DNA of 64,000 bases from G963422445 sp963422445 (GTDB lineage: Bacteria > Pseudomonadota > Alphaproteobacteria > Thalassobaculales > Thalassobaculaceae): assembly GCA_963422445.2 (NCBI GenBank), contig OY729512.2:6200001-6264000 (forward strand). The letters are read 5' to 3'. Below the pieces are notes generated by a model. That model had not been told where the DNA came from, made no database searches, and worked only from the letters and a program-made list of their open reading frames with translations. Every line of letters starts with the position of its first letter. Position 1 is the first letter of the stretch. Positions 45,153 through 54,689 of this stretch are shown piece by piece. The translations under genes were made by a program, and so were the position numbers.

Positions 45153-45798
45153 AGTATCCACCTGCCGCCGGCGCCGCGCCCGAAGCTCTGGCGCGGGCGC
45201 TCTTGCGCCGCCCTCAACAACACCGCGAAGAACCCCCGATGAAGCAAGGCGAACTGCCGCTCATCCCTCACGAAGTTGAGGACCGCCTGATCCACCAACG
45301 GGCCTCCGACGGCTATATCAACGCTACCGCCATGTGCCAGGCGACAGGGAAAGCATTCGCCGATTATGGGCGTCTATCCACGACGAAAGCCTTTCTGCAA
45401 GCCCTTCATGCCGACATGGGAATTCCCATGTCGGAACTGATTCAAATGGTTAGGGGTGGTTTCTCCGAGCTTCAGGGAACTTGGGTGCACCCGCAGGTCG
45501 CCATCCATCTTGCCCAATGGCTATCGCCTGCGTTCTCTGTCCAAGTCAGCAAGTGGGTGTTCGAGTGGCTCAGCGGGCAAGCCGCCCAACGATCGGCCAT
45601 CCCCGATCATGTCCGCCGCTACATCATCAACCAGCCGAAGATCCCGGTGACGCACTTCTCGATGCTCAATCAGATGTTCCTGCGTCTCTTGGCACCCCTG
45701 GAGAATCGGGGCTACATCCTGCCGGCCAACCTGATGCCCGATATTGCGCTTGGCAAGATGTTCTTCAGGTGGCTACGGGAGCGAGGATTCAATCCAGA

Positions 45799-47166
45799 GA
45801 ACCTCTTGCAAAATTCCTGTCCCCAGGGTCCGGTGAGCCCGGATCGGTCGGTTGATCCCGATCACCTCTGCACCTGGAGGTCGGAATCCATGGATTCGCG
45901 GTGTCTCATCAGAGATGATGAGAACAAACAGGGACCTTTGTGGACATCGGGACACGCCTCTCCGGGCCACTCTCTTCGAGAGGGCCGCGAAGGGTCGGCA
46001 TGCGTTGTCGGAGCCGCGCTATGGGACGGCGAGACGTATCAACTGGTCAGCCGCCAGGGCCAGGATGCCGAACATGAGATGGCAGGCGACCCTGGAATGT
46101 CCGCGGACGCGGACATGGCGCCCGCCACACTCATCCTTGAGGCGGGCGTTGGTCCTCTCGACACCGGACCGGATCCGGAACCGCACGGTCTCGGGATCGA
46201 CATGGCCTATTGCACGCCGGGCCCGGGCCTCCCGGTCTCGCTCCTCCTTGAGGTCCTTGTCCCGGCGCGGATTGACATCGATGATCGGCACATGGCCAAG
46301 CCGTTCGCTCATCTGGTAGATCTCCCTGGCATCATAGGCCGCGTCCATGAGATCGTAGAGATTGGTCACACGCCCGGCGGTCATCATCGCCAGCGGGATC
46401 GCGACCTGGCTGTCATGGACGGATGCCGCGGTGAGGACGGTCCTCAGCGGCACCCCGCAGTCTGCTGTGTCGATATGCAGCTTGTAACCGCGCCAGGCCT
46501 CCATGACCCCCTTGGCATTCTTCTTTGCCCCGTGATCGCAGACCTTCGGCAGCGCGTCGAGCATCTCATCGAGATCCATCCCGTTCGCTTGCTGTTCGAG
46601 ACGCCCAGGCTCCTTCGTCCTCTCCTCGCCCTTGCGGGGCCGGCCGCGCTTGCGGTTCGGCGTCTCGGCCTTCGGCTTCGGGGCCGGCGTCTCCCGGGCC
46701 TCGATGGCCGTCGAGTCCCGCGACACGCGACCAGCCGCACAGTCGGCGCAACGTCGGGTCCACCTTGAGCCTGTCGATCAGATGGCGGGTCGTCGGCAGA
46801 TCCCACACCGCTTTGGCGATGAAGCCACGGGCCAGCGCCTGGCGATCCTCCCGGGGCCGACCCGGACCGGTCCACACCCCATCGACGAAGCCCTCCACCT
46901 TGACGAGATCGAGAGCTGTCACGAAGCGCTTGTGCGTCTCGAGGAGAGGACCGACCGCCTCGGCCAACGCAGGGAAAAGGTCCCCTTGAAATCGGTGCCA
47001 GAGATCGGATAGGGTCGAGCCAAGGGTCATCGGGGTCACCTCCTCGGTATCTTGTTATTGTGGAAACACAACATACCACGGGGTGTCCCGAAACCCAGGC
47101 CCTCGACAACAAAATCAGCCTCGACAGGGCAAAAAACCGGTCGGGCCGGCAACTTTGCAAGAAGCT
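45799..47166 (-). mobile_element. IS5/IS1182-like element, copy 1 (internally deleted)
   Basis: Starts GAACCTCTTGCAAAATTCCT and ends ...GGCAACTTTGCAAGAAGCT, with imperfect inverted ends, flanked by an exact CCAGA duplication (45794-45798 and 47167-47171). It is nearly identical to copy 2 at 50792-52285 but lacks about 128 bp of the transposase gene. Confidence 0.85.
46019..47030 (-). pseudogene. Transposase of IS copy 1, frameshifted by a deletion
   Basis: The N-terminal frame (47030 to about 46730: TLGSTLSDLWHRFQGDLFPA, HLIDRLKVDPTLRRLCGWSR) and the C-terminal frame (46726-46019: SRDSTAIEARETPAPKPKAE, NLYDLMDAAYDAREIYQMSE, SGVERTNARLKDECGGRHVR) are out of phase. Compared with copy 2 about 128 bp are missing, lying between two GACACG repeats. 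The intact copy 2 could still move this copy. Confidence 0.8.
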
Positions 47167-47396
47167 CCAGACTCGTTCCCGACCTATCAGCACCGGTTTC
47201 TCGACCATCGGCCCATCGTTGAGGCACGCCTCTATCCGAACGAACTGATGACAGATTTCAATGTGCAACTCGACAGATGGATCAGAGACGGCCGAGCGCG
47301 CCTGTATTTCAAGACTCGGGACGGGGAAGCACTGCCGGCGCTTGATCAAGTGCTGGCAGCACTCCCCCCTCCCTCACCCTCGGATGAGGAGGGGGA

Positions 47397-47546
47397 TCAG
47401 TGGCAGTGATACCCGCCCGTGGCGGTTTCGTTGTGGCAACCGTAAGAGTTTGTACCCCCGCTATGCGCACCTGATTCGTTCGTTAGCGAAATCAGAGGCA
47501 GAAGAAGGCCGATAGCGAAAGCGAACGGAACGATCCATCTCATCAT
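47397..47546 (-). CDS. Small secreted protein (YHCH-ending), IS passenger
   Basis: 49 residues from the ATG at 47546, with GAGGAGAG 5 nt upstream. A hydrophobic signal segment (IVPFAFAIGLLLPLISL) is followed by a short Cys/His tail, SGAHSGGTNSYGCHN and GGYHCH at the very end. The His/Cys spacing resembles small metal-binding YHYH-type proteins. It converges on the KilA-N gene, overlapping its last 13 bp, and lies inside the IS1595 composite. Function unknown; export and metal binding are inferred. Confidence 0.6.
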   Translation of the reverse strand: MMRWIVPFAFAIGLLLPLISLTNESGAHSGGTNSYGCHNETATGGYHCH

Positions 47547-47758
47547 GTCGTCTCTCCTCAAGGCGGTTACAGCCCGGCGGGCGCCGGGCCGTTGCAAATC
47601 ACCACACGGAGTGTGAAGACCCCGCCTATTCGCCAAGCGCGGGGAGCTACCCCGTGCCGGGTCTAAGGCTGTTCTATTCAGCGGGCGACCCGACAGAGCG
47701 GGAGGCCGTATGGTGATTTGCAGGAAAGAGCTTGACGGGTCAGCGCGCGGAAGTCAAC

Positions 47759-48097
47759 CTATGTATGTAATCCCCGCTTCATCGAGGACACGCCCTTGAG
47801 GCTTGTCACCTCCAGGTAGATGGCGAATGCCCACTGGCGCAGCGTCACCTTGGAGCGTTCAAGGGCCGTGCCTGTCTTCACTGAAAAGTAGGCACGGCAG
47901 TCCGTGCAGCGGTAGGGGCTTTTCGCATGGCTGGCCTCATGCGTGCGTGCGCTCCCGCAGCGCGGGCAGTGACGGCCTTCGGGCCAGACTTGCCCCTCGA
48001 ACCAGCGCTTTGCCGCCGCTTCGTCGGGGAACATGCTGGCAAGCTGCATCAGAGTGATGCCTTCGCGGTGGGCTTTGCCGGGCGCTTTCTGGAGCAT
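47759..48097 (-). pseudogene. IS1595-family transposase, N-terminal half (inverted)
   Basis: Begins MLQKAPGKAHREGITLMQLA with zinc-ribbon cysteines (HCPRCGSARTHE ... YRCTDCRAYF) and SVKTGTALERSKVTLRQWAF, then ends VSSMK and runs into an IS terminal repeat. The missing catalytic half is at 44520-45152 on the other strand. GGAGG lies ahead of the start at 48097, and the outer terminal repeat of the element is at 48149-48169. Confidence 0.88.
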
Positions 48098-48169
48098 GAC
48101 GAGCCTCCGTTACTTCCCGTTTTATGTAGCATCGAAACGCACGGAAGTCAACCTATGTATGTAATCCCC

Positions 48170-48220
48170 CGACATTGGGGGCAACATCGTGTGCAACCGG
48201 AGCCACGTGCATAAGCGGTT
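48170..48220. mobile_element. MITE, right half only
   Basis: CGACATTGGGGGCAACATCG to GAGCCACGTGCATAAGCGGT matches the right half of the 113-bp MITE. Its left half is gone because an IS1595 element inserted in it (terminal repeat ends at 48169). The MITE itself had inserted into the abiEii gene. Confidence 0.8.
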
Positions 48221-48672
48221 CCGATGAAAAGGCGATCCGCGTCGGCAGGGACCTGCGTCACAAGTCCGGCGCGGGAGAGCCCCTTCCCGACGATCGGGCA
48301 AGCCCGATCTCGAACCCATTCGGCGAGACGGCTGCCGGTCGCGTACGTCCAGCGCCTCTCCTGACTGCGCGTGGGAGGAAGTGCCTCGTTGCCAGCATCG
48401 AAGACCAAGTTCGGCGTGAAGGCGAGGATGTCGTAGGTGATGTCGATATTTTCGCAGAAGCGGCGTATCACGCGCCACACCTTCGACAGCGACGTGCCGC
48501 CTTTGAAGGTCAGATGCCCGGCGAACGGTGCGTCGAACAGGACGCCGAGGGTCGCGACCACCCAGACATCCTTCTCCAGAAGATGCGCCTTGCGGCTGCT
48601 GCTTCGCTCCGCCACCTCCAGGGCACCGAGTTTGTCGTTGGGCGATAGGTCCTGGAATCGCGTCTTAGCCAT
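48221..48672 (-). pseudogene. AbiEii-type nucleotidyltransferase toxin, C-terminus lost
   Basis: About 150 codons from the ATG at 48672: LGALEVAERSSSRKAHLLEK, DVWVVATLGVLFDAPFAGHL and TFKGGTSLSKVWRVIRRFCE with NIDITYD. GGTSLSK and the following D-x-D are the nucleotidyltransferase active site of AbiEii/AbiGii toxins, the toxin part of type IV abortive-infection systems. The C-terminal half is replaced by MITE sequence from about 48220. The antitoxin gene lies just upstream, overlapping by 8 bp. Confidence 0.8.
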
Positions 48673-49151
48673 GCGCAAGGAGAGCACTCACCGGTTGCGC
48701 CATCCAGATAGGCATCACGGCTCGCGCAGCCGCAAGCTCATCCCGGTCCGCATCGGAGAGCCTCGGAAGAACCGCTTCGAGGCCGTCTTCGACCTCTTCG
48801 GGACCGAGCTACGCCAAGGCGCGGATGACATCTCCCGCCTTCCTGTGCGGGGCCGCCAGTTGCCATCGCGAAGCATGACGCAGCTCAACTGTGGACGAAC
48901 CAAAGTGTAATCGGTGGTTGGGACCGGAGGTGAGATAGACCGCGCGCACCGGATTCTGCGTGGTCAGCCCCAAGCAATGGGCCATCGCGCCGCCGCACGA
49001 CACGATGGTCTCGCCCCACATCTTCAACAGTGCGGCGAGCACCTTGCCGACCCGGGGTGCCCGATGGCCGAAACGCGTCTTGATCGGGCGTATGTAGACG
49101 CCCTGATAGATACGCATGAGATCGCCGGATCGTGCCAGGCGCGACAGCGCC
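48665..49151 (-). pseudogene. AbiEi-type antitoxin/transcriptional regulator, broken
   Basis: The complement reads LSRLARSGDLMRIYQGVYIR, RVGKVLAALLKMWGETIVSC and LTSGPNHRLHFGSSTVELRH. It then meets TAG where Trp is expected (RALA-stop-LGPEEVEDGLEAVLP) and continues in the same frame to a TAA overlapping the abiEii start. This is the AbiEi/DUF6088 family pattern. The N-terminal winged-helix start is missing because an IS630 element inserted at a TA (49152-49153). Confidence 0.72.
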
Positions 49152-49153
49152 TA

Positions 49154-49983
49154 GTGGATTGATCATTACAAATATATCCGTTATTATGTTCTTCTGATTT
49201 ACCGATCACGGAGGTCTGCAAGATGCGCCCTGGTGTTTCATTCACGCTCACTTCGGGCGACCGGCATCGCCTTGAAACGGTTGTCTCGGACCCGAAGAGC
49301 CCGCAGACGCACGTCTGGCGGGCGCGCATCGTTCTTCTGAGCGACGATGGGCTCGGCAGGATGGCCATCATGAGAGAGACCGGCAAGGCGAAGAACAGTG
49401 TCTGGCGCTGGCAGGACCGCTTCTATGGAAGAGGGTGTGGACGGACTTCTGCGGGACAAGACGCGTCCGCCGGGCAAGACGCCTCTGGCTCCTGAGCCGG
49501 TGGCGAAGATCGTAGGGTTGACCCACACCCCGCCGCCTCACGCGGCGACCCACTGGACGCTGCGGGCGATGGCGAAGGCTGTGGGGGTGCCGCTTCGAGG
49601 GTCTGGGCGGTCTGGCAGGCGCATGGCCTGATGCCGCACCGCTGGCGGCCGTTCACGCTTTCGAACGATCCCGCCTGCCTCGAGACGCTGACCGACATCG
49701 TCGGCCTTTCCGCTGCGCCGCCGGCTCACGCGGTCGTGCTGTCGATCGATGACAGGTCGCACAGTCAGGCCCGCGATCGCACACAGCCCGGTCTGCCGCT
49801 GAAGAAAGGCCGCGGCGCTACCATGACACATGATTACAAACGCAACGGCACGACGACGCTGTTTGCCGCCCTGACCGTGCTCGACGGCACGGTCATCGGC
49901 CAGCACGCCAGTCGGCATCGCCACCAGGAGTTCCCGAGATGCCGCAACCGCATCGCGCGCACGATACCCGCCGGCGTCCCGGT
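49154..49983 (+). pseudogene. IS630-family element relic (copy 2), transposase frameshifted and truncated
   Basis: Opens with GTGGATTGATCA after a TA and encodes, in three frames, RHRLETVVSDPKSPQTHVWR, GLGRMAIMRETGKAKNSVWR, DGLLRDKTRPPGKTPLAPEP, VVLSIDDRSHSQARDRTQPG and KRNGTTTLFAALTVLDGTVI. Those are successive parts of an IS630 transposase, with the first catalytic Asp in SIDD. It ends abruptly at about 49983 where IS66 sequence begins. The missing C-terminal part is present in copy 1 at 6370. Confidence 0.78.
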
Positions 49984-50623
49984 CGACATCGCCGCGTCCG
50001 GCGCCGATGCGCAGGACGGTCAGGAGCGGGGTGCACAGCAGGTGGAGCCAACGGGTGCGGCCTTCGATGCGGTCTCCGGTTTCGTCGAGGACGTCGTGGC
50101 CGTAGCGATCGGCACGGCGAACAGGTCACTCCATCAGGTCGGTCAGTCTCATTTCGGGATTGACCTGGACATGCAGCAGATCGCTTACCCATGCGGTGAT
50201 GCGGGGACCGTACTGGACCGGGGCGGTCACGGTGCCGCAAAGGCAGCGATGGGCGCGGTGTTCGGTGGTCTCCGGTAGTTGCGGTTCGGGTGGTCGAATA
50301 CTGGCCGGCAGACCGGCCTAGGCGGTCGGATCGTGATCCACGATATGGTTCGGGGTCACGGTTAGGGTCGGTCCTATATGGCCAGGCTGGCCGTCGCTCG
50401 GCTTCGCGAACGGCCCGCGCTGGCTCCGGATGTGCTTCAGTGTTGTAGTCTTTTTGTTCAGGCCATCGCGGGACGGCGGCTTGCTGCCGGCGGTGCTGTC
50501 AAATGTTGCACTGCGTTCGAGCGCGGCGAGGCGGTCGCGCAGGGCCGCAGTCTCCCGCTCGAGCGCGGTCTCGTCCAGATCAAGCGCCGCAATCGTCTCG
50601 ACGAGCGCCGTGGCCAGGCCCAA
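49984..50623 (-). pseudogene. IS66-family TnpC transposase relic
   Basis: From 50623 on the complement: ETAALRDRLAALERSATFDS, GSKPPSRDGLNKK and GHIGPTLTVTPN, the coiled-coil and start of an IS66 TnpC. Further on, in another frame, VTAPVQYGPRITAWVSDLLH, RLTDLMSDLFAVPIATATT and similar segments follow. Frameshifts and the sharp end at 49984 show it is a fragment. Confidence 0.72.
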
Positions 50624-50791
50624 CAGCCCCCGGATGACTCTCGATGTCGACGTCGTGCGGCGGCATCAACGCAATCGGCGTCTGACACAAACCCGCCGGC
50701 GCCGTCGATCCGAAAAATTCCAGCCGCCACTCCCGTCACACGAGAAAGCCACCCATAGACCAACGATTCTAACGCCAAAAAACAGGAACCC

Positions 50792-52285
50792 GAACCTCTT
50801 GCAAAATTCCTGCCCCAGGGTCCGGTGAGCCCGGATCGGTCGGTTGATCCCGGTCACCTCTGCCCCTGGAGGTCGGAATCCATGGATTCGCGGTGTCTCA
50901 TCAGAGACGATGAGACCGAACAGGGACCTTGGCGGACATCGGGACACGCCTCTCCGGGCCACTCTCTCCGAGATGGCCGCGAAGGGTCGGCATGCGTTGT
51001 CGGAGCGCGCTATGGGACGGCGAGACGTATCAACGGGTCAGCCGCCAGGGCCAGGATGCCGACCATGAGATGGCAGGCGACCCTGGAATGTCCACGGACG
51101 CGGACATGGCGCCCGCCACACTCATCCTTGAGGCGGGCGTTGGTCCTCTCGACACCGGACCGGATCCGGAACCGCACGGTCTCGGGATCGACATGGCCTA
51201 TTGCACGCCGGGCCCGGGCCTCCCGGTCTCGCTCCTCCTTGAGGTCCTTGTCCCGGCGCGGATTGACATCGATGATCGGCACATGGCCAAGCCGTTCGCT
51301 CATCTGGTAGATCTCCCTGGCATCATAGGCCGCGTCCATGAGATCGTAGAGATTGGTCACACGCGCGGCGGTCATCATCGCCAGCGGGATCGCGACCTGG
51401 CTGTCATGGACGGATGCCGCGGTGAGAACGGTCCTCAGCGGCACCCCGCAGTCTGCTGTGTCGATAGGCAGCTTGTCACCGCACCAGGCCTCCAGGACCC
51501 CCTTGGCAGTCTTCTTTGCCCCGTGATCGCAGACCTTCGGCAGCGCGTCGAGCCTCTCATCGAGATCCATCCCGTTCGCTTGCCGTTCGAGACGCCCAGG
51601 CTCCTTCGTCCTCTCCGCGCCCTTGCGGGGCCGGCCGCGCTTGCGGTTCGGCGTCCTGGCCTTCGGCTTCGGGGCCGGCGTCTCCCGGGCCTCGATGGCC
51701 GTCGAGTCCCTCGACACGTGGCCGATGAGCGCGTCGCCCAGTGTCTCTGCAACCAGAGCCGCGTGCATCCGCTCCGGAAGACGGGACTGCGAAAATTCGG
51801 CGAACGCCCGCGAAAACGTCGCTTCACTCGGGATCTCCGAGACACGCGACCAGCCGCACAGTCGGCGCAACGTCGGGTCCACCTTGAGCCTGTCGATCAG
51901 GTGGCGGGTCGTCGGCAGACCCCACACCGCCTTGGCGATGACGCCACGGGCCAGCGCCCGGCGATCCTCCCGGGACCGACCCGGACCGGTCCACATCTCA
52001 TCGACGAAGCCCTCCACCTTGACGAGATCGAGAGCTGTCACGAAGCGCTTGTGCGTCTCCAGGAGAGGACCGACCGCCTCGGCCAACGCAGGGAAAAGGT
52101 CCCCTTGAAATCGATGCCAGAGATCGGATAGGGTCGAGCCAAGGGTCATCGGGGCCACCTCGTGGTATCTTGTTGTTGTGGAAACACAACATACCACGAG
52201 GTGGCCCCGAAACCCAGGCCCTCGACAACAAAATCAGCCTCGACAAGGCAAAAAACCGGTCGGGCCGGCAATTTTGCAAGAAGCT
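50792..52285 (-). mobile_element. IS5/IS1182-like element, copy 2 (complete)
   Basis: Starts GAACCTCTTGCAAAATTCCT and ends GGCAATTTTGCAAGAAGCT. Flanks AACCC and CACCC are compatible with a 5-bp duplication with one change. It is 1494 bp long, longer than copy 1 because it keeps the segment lost there. Confidence 0.82.
51010..52149 (-). CDS. DDE transposase of the IS5/IS1182-like element
   Basis: About 379 residues from the ATG at 52149. The N-terminal part (HLIDRLKVDPTLRRLCGWSR, SEATFSRAFAEF) is followed by the first Asp in VSRDSTAIEA, a basic linker (RKRGRPRKGAERTKEPGR), the central VHDSQVAIPL, NLYDLMDAAYDAREIYQMSE with the second Asp, and RSGVERTNARLKDECGGRHV with the Glu. Appears intact and could mobilise both copies. 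Family name between IS5 and IS1182 is uncertain. Confidence 0.83.
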   Translation of the reverse strand: MTLGSTLSDLWHRFQGDLFPALAEAVGPLLETHKRFVTALDLVKVEGFVDEMWTGPGRSREDRRALARGVIAKAVWGLPTTRHLIDRLKVDPTLRRLCGWSRVSEIPSEATFSRAFAEFSQSRLPERMHAALVAETLGDALIGHVSRDSTAIEARETPAPKPKARTPNRKRGRPRKGAERTKEPGRLERQANGMDLDERLDALPKVCDHGAKKTAKGVLEAWCGDKLPIDTADCGVPLRTVLTAASVHDSQVAIPLAMMTAARVTNLYDLMDAAYDAREIYQMSERLGHVPIIDVNPRRDKDLKEERDREARARRAIGHVDPETVRFRIRSGVERTNARLKDECGGRHVRVRGHSRVACHLMVGILALAADPLIRLAVP

Positions 52286-52372
52286 CACCCAACAACACCA
52301 CACCAGCACCCACAATCGTCCCGCCACTGTCAGCAACGTGGTAAATGGACAGTTACGTTCGCAGAACGATTA

Positions 52373-53212
52373 GGGCGTGTTCACACTAATGTTCAATAAT
52401 GCTATCGTGGCGGCCGGTCCCTCGCCAGCGAGTCATCGGTATGGAACTCAGCCAAGCCCAGTACGAACGCATCGCCCCGCATCTGCCGGTCCAACGCGGC
52501 AACGTCGCCGTGTCCAACCTCCAGGTGCTCAATGCCTTCCTCTATGTCGTCGAGCATGGCTGCAAGTGGCGCGGACTGCCGCCTCGCTTCGGCAAGTGGC
52601 ACACCATTTATACCCGGATGAACCGGTGGTCGAAAGAACGGCGTGCTCGCGCGGGTCTTCGAGCACCTGCAGCGCGAGCGGATGGTGCATGTGACGCTCG
52701 CTGTGGTCTCGCTGGACAGCACCAGCGTGAAGGTCCATCCCGATGGCGCCGGGGCGCTGAAAAAAACGGTCCGCAAGGCATCGGCAAGTCGCGGGGCGGA
52801 TGGAATACCAAAGTTCATCTGGTTGCCGCAGATGAGCGAACGGCCGTGACCTTCGCGCTGTCTGCCGGCCAGGCCCAGGATGCGCCCGAAGGACGCAAGC
52901 TACTCGAACGTCTGGGGCGCCAGAAGACACCCCGGTCCCTGCTGATGGACCGTGCATACGAAGGCGACGCGACACGGCAGTTGGCGTCGGCGCTGGGGTT
53001 TGTGCCAGTGGTCCCGCCGCTCAGGACTCGTACCGCGCCCTGGGAATACGACCGGCAGTTGTACAAACGCCGCAATGAGGTGGAGCGGCTGTTCCGACGG
53101 CTCAAGGGCTTCCGGCGCATCTTCACACGCTACGACAAGCTCGACATCATCTTCCTCGGCTTCATCACCTTCGCGCTCATCGTCGAGGCACTGCGTTAGT
53201 GTCAACACGCCC
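52373..53212 (+). mobile_element. IS5-family (IS427-type) element
   Basis: An 840-bp element with inverted ends GGGCGTGTTCACACTAA and the complement of GGGCGTGTTGACACTAA, flanked by TA (52371-52372 and 53213-53214). Size, short target duplication and two-frame transposase fit the IS427 group of the IS5 family. Confidence 0.85.
52441..53199 (+). pseudogene. IS427-type transposase read in alternating frames
   Basis: Frame one gives MELSQAQYERIAPHLPVQRG, LNAFLYVVEHGCKWRGLPPR and TRMNRWSK. A shift at about 52632 continues NGVLARVFEHLQRERMVHVT and LDSTSVKVHPDGAGALKK. A shift back at a run of seven As (about 52759-52766) gives NGPQGIGKSRGGWNTKVHLV to FLGFITFALIVEALR. The A7 run is a plausible programmed slippage site as in IS427-type elements; the first shift has no such run and may be a mutation. 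Confidence 0.7.
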
Positions 53213-53214
53213 TA

Positions 53215-53714
53215 GTCGCACGTGCAACGTAAACGCCTCTTCCATACCGCCTTCGACCTGAATGCGATGTCCGTATTGCGTACCAAGGTCAAACCCGATC
53301 CCGGACCAGGTACGTACCTCAACCCCAGCAAATCGTCCCCTCCCTTTCGTCCGATAACTGTATCTTCATGCTTCCGTACGGAGTGAGCTTGCCACCTGTG
53401 CACATACTATAACCCGCTTTCCCGTTCACCCCGGTTCCGGCACGAATCGATCACCTTCGACCTCCCTGCGGCTCATCTTTCCGTTATTCCATAACTGGCT
53501 CGGAAACGTCCGTCGATCCGGGAGCGAACGACAGACTGCGAACCGATTTTCGACACTCTTGGGATCGCCGATGATGGTTTGTCTGAACATGAATACCCCC
53601 GGTGCCCGAAGCGACCCTCCTTGCTGGCACAACCTCGCGAAGTCCTGTAGCATGTCTTTCGTCGTCGCCTTCAGACCGCGGGCACGATAACGGCCCGCCC
53701 TGTTCAGAAGCGCC
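53215..53714. other. Intergenic region, no gene supported
   Basis: About 500 bp between the IS427-type element and the aspartoacylase-like gene. A minus-strand frame of 103 codons (53426-53737) overlaps the next gene's start and does not resemble a known protein. It presumably carries the promoter of the following gene pair. Confidence 0.4.
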
Positions 53715-54689
53715 ATGAATCCCGCCCATAAATCCACCGACCTCGCACCCTATCCCTTAGAGATCGTGCCGCCCAACCTCTCGCCATGGCGTGCCGGCAA
53801 TACCGGGATTGCGTCTTTCCAGAGCTTCACGGCAACCGAACCGGGGCCACATGTCATGGTCACCGCCCTCATGCACGGGAACGAGCTTTGCGGCGCCATC
53901 GTCCTCGACGAACTGTTGCGAAGCAGATACCGACCGGCCCGAGGACGCCTGACCCTCGGCTTCTGTAATATCCATGCCTATCGCAGTTTCGATCCGGTTT
54001 ACCCGCTCTTGTCCCGCTTTATCGACGAGGACATGAACCGAGTCTGGGCATCTGATGTGCTAGGCGGTCCCGGCGACAGCCTCGAACTGAGGCGCGCCCG
54101 CGAAATTCGCCCCTTGCTCGACACCGTCGATTTTCTTCTCGACATCCATTCCATGCGGCATCCCACAGCGCCGTTGATGCTGGCCGGCCCCTTGCCGAAG
54201 GGACGCCATCTCGCGGAAGCCGTCGGAGCGCCCGCTACCATCGTGATTGATACAGGTCACACGGCCGGGCGCCGCATGCGGGACTACGCAGCGTTCTCGG
54301 AAACAGCGTCAACCCGGACCGCCCTGCTCGTCGAATGCGGTCAGCACTGGTCCCGCGAAAGTGTCACGGTTGCCCGCGATACCACGATCCGGTTCCTGGT
54401 CGCCACCGGCGCCGCCAACCCCGAACTCATCGAACAGCAGCTGAGTAACGCCGTACCAGATCCGCAACGTGTTATCGAAGTTACGCAATCCGTCGTTGTC
54501 GAGACCGGCAACTTCAACTTCATCGACGAATTCATCGGCATGGAGGTTATACCGAAGGCTGGCACATTGCTCGCGACAGACGGCGGCCGACAGATCTATA
54601 CGCCCCACGACGATTGCGTGCTGATCATGCCGACACGACGGCTCGGAAAAGGTCAGACAGCGGTGCGTCTGGGCCGATATGTCGACTGA
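53715..54689 (+). CDS. Succinylglutamate desuccinylase/aspartoacylase family protein
   Basis: A 324-residue zinc hydrolase of the AstE/ASPA (M14-like) family, which removes an acyl group from an N-acyl amino acid. Zinc ligands H54 and E57 are in ALMHGNE and the third in LLDIHSM (H145). DEDMNRVW supplies the substrate-binding DxNR, and the catalytic Glu is in ALLVECGQHW. A C-terminal beta domain follows. The stop overlaps the AbrB-family gene by 11 bp, so the two are coupled. The exact acyl substrate is not predictable. Confidence 0.88.
   Translation: MNPAHKSTDLAPYPLEIVPPNLSPWRAGNTGIASFQSFTATEPGPHVMVTALMHGNELCGAIVLDELLRSRYRPARGRLTLGFCNIHAYRSFDPVYPLLSRFIDEDMNRVWASDVLGGPGDSLELRRAREIRPLLDTVDFLLDIHSMRHPTAPLMLAGPLPKGRHLAEAVGAPATIVIDTGHTAGRRMRDYAAFSETASTRTALLVECGQHWSRESVTVARDTTIRFLVATGAANPELIEQQLSNAVPDPQRVIEVTQSVVVETGNFNFIDEFIGMEVIPKAGTLLATDGGRQIYTPHDDCVLIMPTRRLGKGQTAVRLGRYVD

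Larger units (their letters stand above)
45239..47409 (+). pseudogene. KilA-N domain passenger gene, interrupted by an IS
   Basis: Part 1 (45239-45798) encodes a KilA-N DNA-binding domain: RASDGYINATAMCQATGKAF, GTWVHPQVAIHLAQWLSPAF and VSKWVFEWL. Part 2 (47172-47409) encodes DSFPTYQHRFLDHRPIVEAR to a TGA at 47407. Cutting out 45799-47166 with one CCAGA copy joins ...GFNP and DSFPTYQ in frame and gives a 265-residue protein. KilA-N proteins are common in phages and large DNA viruses; their job as IS passengers is unknown. Start chosen at the ATG at 45239; an earlier in-frame ATG near 45149 is possible. Confidence 0.82.
44519..48169. mobile_element. IS1595-family composite, rearranged by inversion
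   Basis: Carries the C-terminal half of a transposase (44520-45152, plus), a KilA-N gene cut by another IS, a small secreted-protein gene, an inner terminal repeat (47755-47775), then the N-terminal half of the transposase in the opposite orientation (47784-48097) and the outer terminal repeat ending at 48169. GATGAAGC at 44519-44526 and its complement at 47776-47783 mark where the miniature element originally interrupted the transposase. Confidence 0.75.

Noticed and set aside
53426..53737. 103-codon minus-strand frame before the aspartoacylase-like gene
   Set aside because: It overlaps the next gene's start, lacks a clear ribosome site and has no recognisable domain.
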